Assembly (NCBI GenBank): GCA_021234155.1
Contig: JAJEKV010000071.1
Location: 3,718,483-3,782,482 of the forward strand
Length of the DNA stretch: 64,000 nucleotides
Direction: 5' to 3'
From: Isoetes taiwanensis
Taxonomy: Eukaryota; Streptophyta; Lycopodiopsida; Isoetales; Isoetaceae
The notes below the pieces were generated by a model, which worked only from the letters and a program-made list of their open reading frames with translations, was not told the DNA's origin and did no database searches. Position numbers and translations under genes: made by a program. Each line of letters begins with the position of its first letter. Positions within the stretch are counted from its first letter, which is position 1. Below, piece after piece: positions 9,815 to 19,007 of this stretch.

Positions 9815-11622
9815 CTACAGCACAGAATCATATGTTCTTCTAATCCCATTTTCGTCAAATGAATTCTCAACCAAAGACATTGTACATTTGGTTTGCAACT
9901 GTCTTATCATACCTGCATTCACAGAAAATTTATAAATAAACAAAAAGAAACCAAGTAACAAAAAATTACAAAATGAAATTATAAAATTACCATTGTACGC
10001 TTCATCTGTCCGTTGTCCAGTGGTCTTCTTGCCTACATCTATTGGAACCCTTGCACTAGATATGCGAGCAATCATAGTAGAACGGTCTGATTTACCGGAA
10101 TATTTCCCTTAATGCCAACAGTAGCTAGCATATACTTCACACATTCAGAAAGCTTTCTAGCACTCATCCTATTCACAGAATTATACCATTCATTACTTTT
10201 CGGATTCTGAATTGGCTGCATAAAACAGAATCTAAAGAAACTTCCATCCTTATCAGTTTTTGGCTCAACCAAATGCCTGTCCAGCTGCCTAAAAGTCTTA
10301 CAACATCTGCTTGGTGACATTTCAAAGACATTCTAAACTGTTCTTCATGATAATGACTCATGTCGACATCATAATTCTTGCTCAACCTTTCATTGTACTC
10401 AAGATATTCTGCTCCATTCTCTGAACCAACAATGAAATCTGATATAACTAGCTTATGAAGCTCGTTCATTCCACGAATAGCAAAATCTAGCAACACAATA
10501 ATAGAGAAATCTCCTCTGCAAACTCTTAGCATGATGAATCTGGCGGTCTACACTAGCTAACAATGCCTTCTCATCTGTATACGCTATCTCATCTACCTTT
10601 TTGTGCTTCTGACACACACTTGAAGTCCTCCTAGATCTTCTCATAGACACAATGCCGGCTAGGCGGGCTCACTCAAATATCGGACAAACTTTGATATCGA
10701 AAATAGCTTCTGGCATTCCAGAATTTGGAATTTTGACATGCTGGTGTCTTCGTATAATTGCATCAAACTTACGAAACAAAATCTGTAATCTGTACACAAA
10801 TATAGAATTAACTACAGAATTAACACTAGAGTTAACAAAATGAACTAACTATAGAATCAAGTACATAATGAACTAACCTACAACATAAAAGGCTCCAGCA
10901 GAGAGCAAAGCCTACTCCAGGTCCTCAATTTTCTTCTCTAAAGAATGCCCCATAAACTCCCTCCACAAATCAAAAAGTTTTCTGGCCCATAAAAGCTTGG
11001 CAACAGATTTAGAAATACCATCGGGTTCTACTTCCTTCTTGAGCTCCTCATCGAGCTCAACAAAAGGAACTCAAGAACCATCACCCATGAAAGTAGGATT
11101 TGATGGCACAAGGACTACCTCAAGCATTCCAAATGCAGCAATATCTTCCATATACTTAGCTATGACATCCTCCTCAAACTCGGACATACTTTCTGACTCA
11201 AAATCCGTTACAAGTCTCATTAGGTATAAACTAACTATAATCTGCTTCCATTTGCTTTTTCCCTTGGTATCTCCCACAAGAGAATACAAAATCTTCGTGA
11301 TCTTTGCAAGAACAAACCATGAAAAAGCTTAAGACAATAAATAATTAAAAACAAACTGTAAAAACAGAATATACCTTTCTTTGGAGTGTCTTCTTTAAAA
11401 AGATATACATTCTTGATCACCTTACCTTTCTTTGTAGCATTACTAAGGATTAAAGTTTTCAGCATAGGGCACACATATATCCATAACCTATTCACTGACC
11501 AAAGAAATAACTGTTTTTGTATTATCAACTTCAGAATCTTGATAAAGATTACTGAGATCTTTCAGAACTTCTGATTCATTGTCTTCAAGAATGTCCAGCT
11601 CGAAACTAAGAGCCGAATCCAT
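9815..11622 (-). pseudogene. Crypton-like tyrosine recombinase (DUF3504-type), degenerate
   Basis: Read right to left, ATG 11622 starts the acidic MDSALSFELDILEDNESEVL. Around 10540-10330 it reads ELHKLVISDFIVGSENGAEYLEYNERLSK in pieces, then QLDRHLVEPKTDKDGSFFRF, MQPIQNPKSNEWYNSVNRMS and ARKLSECVKYMLATVGIKG, and after a frameshift DRSTMIARISSARVPIDVGK and TTGQRTDEAYN. The order of these blocks (a QPIxNPKSxxWY motif, an NHSxRRT-like arginine box, a TGHR-like box, a final Tyr) matches eukaryotic tyrosine recombinases of the Crypton/DUF3504 type, which cut and rejoin DNA through a tyrosine. The TGHR histidine is Gln here and the NHS histidine is lost, so it is probably dead. An intron (9990-9913) precedes the last exon, which ends at 9815. 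Several frame changes are present. Confidence 0.6.
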
Positions 11623-11629
11623 GTTAACC

Positions 11630-13500
11630 ACTTCAACTCACTGTAACTCAGTAATCACATTGAGATTGAAACAAAAACTACTAAAGCCCAAAGCAATCTT
11701 TGTTTGCTTGCCATCGCACCTTTCAAAAAACAAAGATCCGATACCTGATACACAAAAATGGACAAATCAATAACATGCAACCACATTTTTCCAAAAAATA
11801 TACAAAATCATCAAAATTTACCAAAATCGGTTGCAAAAATGCCATCACTCGTCGCCTTAAGGTTATAAAAATGCCAGAACTTGTTCTAGCGCCATAATCA
11901 CATAAGAAAATGAGAAAACGCGGAGCTACTAGCAAATTTTCTTAAAAAAAGCTAAGATCTAGCTTAGCATGGTGCAGCGCCTCGGATTTGACCTTCAAAA
12001 CTGTCAGCGCCACCGCACAACATCAAAGCACCATCGACAAAGATGAAGCAGCTCATCGGACTTGTAGAAGGAAGGACAAAATTAGACGTTGATGCTTTAG
12101 TCCACATCGACGCCATGTCAGAAAAGGGTCCAGACAACATTCACATTGCACGATTGTCATTTTAGGTGACATTCCAAGAGTCAAAAATGCCTCCGCCTAA
12201 CGACATCGACATTTTTTCCTCCCCAGAACGTTACCTAAAGTGACATTCCTGCATACAGATAGGGTAGAAGCAGCTGCATGGAAAGTGTATACGATTGGAA
12301 AGTATAAGGAATCAAATGCACCCAAATCTAGAGACTGAATCGTATCATAAGTGGAATTATAGCAAATTTTGCCTCTGGGAGCTTGTACAATATGATAAAA
12401 TAATCTTTCTTCATTCAGACTTACTAGCTTTAAAAATTCTGGATTTCCTGTTTAAGATGCCTGAAATTTTTGCAACTATCGACGGTGGGAAGTCTTATTA
12501 ATTCATGTGCATGTTGGCTATGTTTTATGCACTTAAGTGCAACCACAGGGAACAATATCATTAAATTGCAAATTTCAAGTCCTTGTGTTCCAATAGAAAT
12601 CTAAATTAGTTTTGTGGTGTTTTGGTGGGGCTGGTTGGGGGGGAGAACATCAAGGATTAGGTTGCATTTCCATGGGATGCCTCTGGACCCGACCTGCCCC
12701 GGCCATGCGTGCCCAAATCAGGGCCTTTTTTGTGGCCAAGTTATATGGACGCTGTCGATTGGACTTTATTGCATACCCAAAACCGTCCAGGTTCACCTGA
12801 AGACAAAATCGACCACTAGAATAAAAAACACAAAAATTTTAGAATTGATCTATCAGTAACAGTAACAGTCGTGCTGGATCCATTCTTTCTCATTCGGTTT
12901 TGGAAGGGAACAACTCGTTCAAGTTCTATTCACTTTTATAGAGGGGAAGGGCAGTAACAACGATCTTGACAAAAAGGTACAGTTTCCCCCCATTTTTTTA
13001 CAAGAAACTTTAATGTATATCAATTTTCATGCATATGACTTTTTTGTATTTTACCATTTCGCAGCTGCAACATCATTTCAACCAAACTTCTTATTCAATT
13101 TTTTAGGCACAATGGATCAATTGTAGACAATTATGTTTTTGGTGCTCTTGAATTATGTTTTTTTTTATTTGCAACTACTAGAAGGGACGAACACAATTAT
13201 TTAAGAATATGAAGATGTAGATCACATTTTAATTGAACTTCTCCAACAGCCTCTTAGCCAAGCTATCAGTTTTAACCATCATTCATTTAAATTGGATTTA
13301 TGTCTGTTCCAAAAGCATGCCACTTTTGCATACCCTTTTCTCAATATAGTGTTTTGTTGTGTGACATGCTGTTTTGCATTGTTGCAAATTTTTGCATTGT
13401 AGTAGTGGGTGGTTTAACATTTTCTTGTTTTAGTAAGAAGAATGTGGTGTTTCAATAGCATTTGTAGGTAACAACACATCAATATACACAGAACACTTTT
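11630..13500. other. Spacer without supported gene
   Basis: AT-rich DNA with a short GC-rich island near 12600-12760. No ORF here shows a recognisable domain. The segment near 12610-12800 has LTR- or promoter-like composition, but nothing decides what it is. Confidence 0.4.
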
Positions 13501-13531
13501 TACATTGTATTCATTTGATATGAAGATTACA

Positions 13532-13912
13532 TCATGGAGGGACTAGTCCTTTCTTTGTCAAATAACTCTCCAGATAGGGATCCATCTCCTTAGTCCGATC
13601 TAGTTCTGGATGCGTTTTGACAACATCTGATACTGTTTTACCAGAAGCCAAGCCACTCATGATGGACATGAATAATACTAGAAACTCATCTGTTGAGTAA
13701 TCTTGTGGAGTATAAGATGGTGGATTTAGAGCCTGACCTTGATTATAAAAGCACTTAAGAGCATCATCATCTACTATTATGATGTCCTCTTTCTTTTGAA
13801 TGCCAAGCTGATCCATCATAGTACCAAGATGTTTCACGAAGACCAGTTTGCCATCCGGATCTCTTGGATGTGGAAACTTTATACACTTACTTTAGTCCCA
13901 AATCGTCACAAA
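13532..13912 (-). CDS. HAD/FCP1-like phosphatase C-terminal ORF in a mobile-element region
   Basis: The minus strand reads FPHPRDPDGKLVFVKHLGTM, then QLGIQKKEDIIIVDDDALKC, NQGQALNPPSYTPQDYSTDE, and ends KKGLVPP at 13532. The KHLGTMMDQ..x..IIIVDDD...NPPSY order resembles the C-terminal half of FCP1/NLI-interacting (HAD superfamily) phosphatases, where the VDDS/VDDD aspartates bind Mg2+. The catalytic DxDxT/DxNG motif I is not seen here; it may lie in an upstream exon. It is one of two such ORFs in the window, the other at 29.2-29.75 kb inside a complete transposon. The upstream exon junction is uncertain. Confidence 0.5.
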
Positions 13913-13949
13913 GTCTCGATTCATGCACGGTAACACCCTAAGTACTTCA

Positions 13950-15362
13950 TCAACATTTCACGCGTTCCATTGAGGACCCGGATGGCAGCTCGAAACAATC
14001 CGAATGCTCGGGGTCATACCTCCTGCTAACAAGACTTGACTTATGTGATCTCACCAGACGGTCAACATGGATGGGATGTGTAAAAGATTGGCCAAGTGGG
14101 TAGTTGTCTGCATACTTGACTAGCCTACTCATTGCCTCCGGTGCAATTTCTTTTTAGTCATTTTACGCCAAAATGCCATCAAGCTGTTGCGGCGGGGATG
14201 TCCTTTCCTAAGTCCAGCAATCTTAGTACATCCACGATATCATTTTGATGCTTCATCTCCTCCGTGTAGTAACTTGGAGAAGGTCACCATAAAGCTCTCC
14301 TCACCCCGGACACCCCTTCACTAATAGAAACTGGAGTGAGGGCCGGTATTTTGAGGCCATCCGGTACTTGAAACATGACTTCGGCACTCACGTTCTTCTT
14401 CATCGGACCATCTTTGAAAGCGGTTGCCACGGCATGTGTAAATCGGCGAGATCTTTCTTGTGGTTCTTCACAACCTCCACTAGGAGTTGACAACATATGT
14501 CATCTGCTCCTCACAAATGATAAGAATACCTTGTTTCTTCATAAGATCGGTCTCTTTCTTTCTAGAGTGTAATACAAGATCCACCTTACCATTTGTTTTG
14601 CCTACATCAACATACCACTCATAGCTTGTCATCCATCTTCTCCTCGGGGCATGGAGGATGCGTTAATGCCGCCTCGATAATGGATTAGCTATCATCCGAC
14701 AATGCATAGGATCTTTGCGTCCTCATTGGGCTTTCCCTTCTTACGTGAGCTGGGCTCATTTGGAGTATCTTCGAGCCTCTTGCTTTCTTAGGAGGAGGTG
14801 TAGGAGCTACCATTCGGTTTTGTCTCTTCTTCCCGCAAGCGAGGGTGCAATACGCTTAAGCGATTTGGTGGTCATCAAATCCGGCCGGGTTAAAGTCTGA
14901 GAATGGCATCGGTCCCCAATTCTGAGACATGCACTCATAAAGGCGTGCCAATTACGGCATCCGAACGGACACTTTCGAAGGCAGGCCAACTAAACACGGT
15001 CATACTACTTTACAAATTATAGGCGAAGCGGTTAATCTGGCGGGACAATTTAACACGGGAAGGACATTTATTATGCGGATGCAAATACAAGTCAACTGCG
15101 AGAAATGAGCAGCTAAAGAAATGATAGACATGAGTGTGAGCAGCTATAGAAATTTAAGTCGCTTCTTCTGAAATAATAAGCGGAGTATAGGCGGAAGATC
15201 TGAGCAAATACGATAAATCTGATAAATCTGAGCAAACCGCGCACACTAATCGAGCAATGAACAATGAATGAATAATACGAGAATGATGACAATCGCGACC
15301 TTCAACACCTTTCTCTGGCGGCGCGGCACGAGTTTGGAGCGGCCACGACCTTTGGGCGGCAT
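13950..15362 (-). pseudogene. Degenerate minus-strand element gene of unknown function
   Basis: A probable first exon starts at ATG 15362 with MPPKGRGRSKLVPRRQRK and a GTGTTG donor. Further left there are coding-like pieces in changing frames: APTPPPKKARGSKIL (about 14800), then a block ending KVDLVLHSRKKETDLMKKQG (about 14600), STPSGGCEEPQERSRRFTHA (14490), FQVPDGLKIPALTPVSISEG and RLVKYADNYPLGQSFTHPIH (14120). I do not recognise a domain. It reads into the HAD-like ORF at 13.5-13.9 kb and may be one gene with it. The complete element at 24.1-31.9 kb has the same strand order: a basic-start gene, then an HAD ORF. Confidence 0.35.
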
Positions 15363-15532
15363 CTTAGCGATGATCTTGGCGCCTCGGAGTTCTTGAGTTC
15401 TTGGCGCCTCGAAGTTCTTGGCGTCACCGGAACAAGTCGACAATCAAAAAGCAAGAAATGGAATTCAAAAACTTATATAGATTTCCATAAAGGCGATTAG
15501 GTGGTCGGCTTTTCGATCGGCGAGGTTTCATT

Positions 15533-15680
15533 CGGATCGACTTTTGATCGGCCGGTCAGATAGAAGCTGGCGGTTATTAAAATTTGCGGATCGACTTTTA
15601 ATCGGCGGTCAGATAGAAGGGAGCGGATATTTAAATTTCGCGGATCGACTTTTAATCGGCGGTTAGCAATCTTCACGATT
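15533..15680. repeat. 54-bp tandem repeats upstream of minus-strand gene
   Basis: CGGATCGACTTTTRATCGG begins at 15533, 15587 and 15641, an exact 54-bp period, followed by GGTCAGATAGAAG in two of the copies. The repeats sit about 170-320 bp upstream of the basic-start exon at 15362, where a promoter or a transposase-binding array would be. Confidence 0.75.
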
Positions 15681-16085
15681 GGGCCTAATGGGCCGGGGCG
15701 TGATCGTCTGGCGATAAATGGCTCTCTGAGCGCCCGTATTGTCAAATCCCATAATTAGATTTCACTCGGTGGCTAGAAAAGCGGTATAATTAACCGATAA
15801 TTTGAAACTACCACCTAATCTTGCCGCCCGACCTTTCTTGTCATTCGAACTTCGAAGAACTTGGAAAAACAGGGAAGAACTTCGGAAGAACTGGGAAGAA
15901 GTGGCGCTGGCGATGTCGGCGCCTTCATGTAAGTTCATCTACTCTTCCGAACCCAAGCTCCAAATTAATCCCATGATCTTGCGACATTGAGCGGCGTTGG
16001 AGAAGAATGTTACATCTTGACGGCAATTTGAAGAGGAGGGTGGGAAATTGCAAGATAGAATCGGTCGATCGGGAAGCAAATCGCC

Positions 16086-16322
16086 ATGGAGTTTCCTCAC
16101 GGAAATGATCATGTGAAGATTTTAGTAACTAATTGCCATTTCAACGGCGAAGCATTACCCGAAGGCATCATGATGGAGACACGATTGGGTGAAAGCATCG
16201 GAACCTTTGTTGCATGGCCGATAATTAACTTTAAAGAAGGTGAGTTTCATTTTCTTGGAAGACATAGAGGAAGATTGAGTGCTCATACTAAAATGCACAA
16301 GCTGATTACGTCATATGTATGA
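16086..16322 (+). CDS. Transposon-associated exon with a GT-AWP motif
   Basis: ATG 16086 starts MEFPHGNDHVKILVTNCHFN and continues EALPEGIMMETRLGESIGTF followed by VAWPIINFK. A GTxVAWP box after a GxxIG word is common in plant transposon-associated proteins next to the broken transposase-like genes found here. The useful exon probably ends at the GTGAGT donor near 16241; the rest of the ORF is likely intron. Its partner is expected to be the GTIILADP exon at 19008, although the usual order of these two motifs is reversed. Confidence 0.4.
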   Translation: MEFPHGNDHVKILVTNCHFNGEALPEGIMMETRLGESIGTFVAWPIINFKEGEFHFLGRHRGRLSAHTKMHKLITSYV

Positions 16323-16945
16323 AATTAAAACGCTTGCATGCCGGACCATTCATTCAATATTGCAAAACTATAAGGCTGCCGGACGAGCATTGAGAATTTA
16401 AAAACAACGTATTCTTTACATGGATGGGATATTCTTTAAAAAACGCATTCTTTACATTGTTTTAATTACATCGTGTGTTATTGATCTATGTGTTATTCAT
16501 CCGTGTGTTGTTCCTCGGTAGTCTCAAATCTTTGGCACAATAGTCTCAAATCTTTGTTGAAAAAGATAAACCGGCATACAAGATTACGGCAAATAAGATG
16601 GTGCGACTATTGGGATATTACCCAAAAATGGCTTGAGAGGTGCGCAACTCTAGTTATCGACTTAGCATTCTCCATTTCAAGCCCCTCGAGCACGACACTA
16701 CTCATTGAATAAGCTTATGCTTGTAGCCTATCTTTGTACGGGAGGAACCGGTTGAATCTGGCGCCCGGTATGTTGATTGAATCTGGCGCCCGGTAGCGAA
16801 TTCATAAATCTGTAAGTTAGAGAGAAAAAACAAATTAGTGATTTCGCGCCATGAGCTAATACCATTCACTTATAATTTAAATGCCATGCGTGTATCCTTA
16901 TTGTACTTTAAAGCAGTACTATAATTTCTTCAGAAGCTGTATTGT

Positions 16946-17190
16946 AATTTTTAAATTTGAGAGAGCTGAAGTGAAATCACGCCAGGCGCGAAATATGTTT
17001 GTGTGCAAAATGTTTACATTAATGCAGGTCCAATACACGCTGGCGTGAAGCGCATAAAGCTAATTGCGTATGCAATTGGCGCCCGGTGTATTGACTGCTT
17101 GACAATTTAAACATTTTGCGACAAACATATTTAAGCGGGCGTGGCGTGATCGATTCAACTTTCTCAAAACCGAGAATGAAAAGAGCGAAT
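16946..17190. repeat. Long imperfect inverted repeat (foldback)
   Basis: The left arm (about 16946-17038) and the reverse complement of the right arm (about 17086-17187) align over roughly 90-100 bases. Shared words include TTGAGA, ATCACGCCA, AAATATGTTTGT, GCAAAATGTTTA, GCAG and CAATACAC. The 47-base loop itself contains AATTGC-GTAT-GCAATT. Transcribed, it would fold into one long hairpin. It may be two head-to-head transposon ends or a young hairpin-RNA locus. Confidence 0.65.
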
Positions 17191-17440
17191 TCAAAGCGAC
17201 TTACGAAGAAATTACAGTTATGCTTTCAAGTTAGAGTTGACACTAAAGAAACATATTGCAGTCATTAAATCCTTGTATTGCCATTGAAAATTTTTACATT
17301 ATTAGAGTTGCCAGAATTCAAAAGCGACAGCTTCGAAATTACGGTTACGCTTTCAAGTTAGAGTAGAAACTAAAGAAACATATTACAGTCAGTAAATCCT
17401 TGTATTGCCATTGAAAAATTTTACATAAGGCCTTTTATTA
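17181..17440. repeat. Direct duplication of about 125 bp
   Basis: Two adjacent copies share CTTTCAAGTTAGAGT, CTAAAGAAACATATT, CAGTCA, and AAATCCTTGTATTGCC followed by ATTGAAAA and TTACAT. They start near 17181 and 17311. No coding content is seen. Confidence 0.75.
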
Positions 17441-17577
17441 GAGTTGCCCAGCTCTGTGTTACAAAATTACAGAAGTTCTAGGCAGTTTAAGGAGATGCCT
17501 AGCTCCATTCATAATCCTCATTTGAGGCCTTTTTTGGAGATGCCCAGCTCGCTCTTCTGAACCAAAAACTAAATAAC

Positions 17578-17605
<28 letters not shown>
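17578..17605 (+). repeat. Poly(A) run of about 28 A
   Basis: An uninterrupted A run follows a stretch without ORFs and precedes a CTC/TTC-rich tract (17610-17655). It could be a retroposon tail, but no SINE body was identified. Confidence 0.6.
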
Positions 17606-17608
<3 letters not shown>

Positions 17609-17840
17609 GCCCTCTACCTCCTCCTCTTCTTCCTCCTCCTCTTCTTCCTCTCCCGGGGGATTCACCTTTCAATAGCGTATAACCCATGAGAGTTCAACGG
17701 AGGGGTGTTTTTTGGACCATTTGCGTACGTATACATAGGGGTTAGGGGTGTTTTTAGGCACTAATCTGGAGCAATATCTATACACATAGGGGTCAAATTG
17801 CCTTTTACGAATGTGTATACAAGGGGGATTTTTTGCTACC

Positions 17841-18305
17841 CTACGAACGCAGATGCCATACCCCCTTTATGTATAAGTGCATCCCCCGGGCTTCCTCTGA
17901 ACTTTCATCTGCCATCTTCGTCAGGATGTCTTCGGCAGCATCTTCGTCTTCGGAGGAGGAGAGGGCGTCCATAATCAGCTGCTTTTTTTCTTCTTCTAAT
18001 TCTTCCCGCCATATTTCTTCTTCTTTTTCAATGTCGTTCTCCATCTCCTCATCTGAATCAAGGGGAGTATGGGGGGACTCGGGGCTGCTGGCGCTGGTGC
18101 TCAGATAATCTTTTCCCGGGCGGAGCTTGCTCTGCAGAAATAACTCCTCGCAATTATCCGGACTGTGGTGCGGAAGGCAGCCACAGCGGCATCTGCGGGA
18201 GGGGGGAATGGATTTCTTTATCAATTTTTTTATCTGCCTCTTCGCCTCTCGGAGGCAAGTCCGGCGGGATGGAGCGGGACGAGGCCGGGCAGCATGGCTC
18301 ACCAT
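17841..18305 (-). CDS. Acidic transposon-linked ORF
   Basis: From ATG 18305 it reads MVSHAARPRPAPSRRTCLRE, a basic N-terminus, then a Cys/His-containing patch (RRCRCGCLPHHSPDNCEELF), and then a strongly acidic Ser/Asp/Glu tail (SSPESPHTPLDSDEEMENDI and ALSSSEDEDAAEDILTKM). The architecture, basic start then acidic tail, parallels the ORF at 27659 in the complete 7.8-kb element. No domain is recognised. It lies between transposase-related exons at 16.1 and 19.0 kb, on the opposite strand. Confidence 0.4.
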   Translation of the reverse strand: MVSHAARPRPAPSRRTCLREAKRQIKKLIKKSIPPSRRCRCGCLPHHSPDNCEELFLQSKLRPGKDYLSTSASSPESPHTPLDSDEEMENDIEKEEEIWREELEEEKKQLIMDALSSSEDEDAAEDILTKMADESSEEARGMHLYIKGVWHLRS

Positions 18306-18529
18306 GGTAGAAGGCGCTAGAAGGAAGAAAGGATTGGCGGTTGAAGAAAATGGCGCTAGAAGAAAGAAATGGCGGTTGAAGGAATGGAGGGTTTCATGCA
18401 AGATATAGAGTAGTTGCATGCAAGATTTCTTATAGGCGCGGTTGTAATTATGATTCCATCACATCATACAAGATTTATATCATATACGAATTACCTATCA
18501 TTACTTCTATTGAATTAATTACGCCCTAG

Positions 18530-18770
18530 GTTATCATTAATTCTCTATAGAATTACCCACATGTCAGCTATACTTAAAACCTATGTTTTCATTAATTTTG
18601 TATAATTACCTAGACCCCAGCTATACTTACAACCAACTTTGGCCCATCTAGATTTACGACCTATACTTACCTCATTAGTACTACTAGCATACACCCTATG
18701 TTACCATTAATTTTGCAATAATTACCTACACCTAAGCTATACTTACAACCTATTTTTGGCTGCACTTACA
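18530..18770. repeat. Diverged tandem repeats with CAGCTATACTTA words
   Basis: The words CCTATGTT, CATTAATTTTG, AATTACCTA and AGCTATACTTACAACC recur in the same order at about 18530, 18580 and 18700, with one shorter partial copy near 18650. The array lies just before the transposase-like exon at 19008. No coding content. Confidence 0.6.
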
Positions 18771-19007
18771 ACATATATTTGTCCATTTAATGGTTTTTTT
18801 GGTATTTCTTAAAGTTCCCTTTAATCGGTTCTCAAAATTACTTTGTCCTTTTTTCGAACTAATATTAAGACATTTCACTTTATATAGGTGATGCGTGTGG
18901 ATCCTAAAAAGGGTAAAAATGTAATACCTATCCCCCCAACATGTTTCAACATTGTTACCACATGTTCTTATCACATTGTTACCCCATTGTAAACATTGTT
19001 CTTGTAG

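Noticed and set aside
17578-17660. SINE with poly(A) tail
   Set aside because: No RNA polymerase III A/B box pair or tRNA-like head was recognised upstream.
18127-18408. Plus-strand 93-codon ORF
   Set aside because: Antisense to the basic N-terminus of the acidic ORF on the minus strand, with no support of its own.
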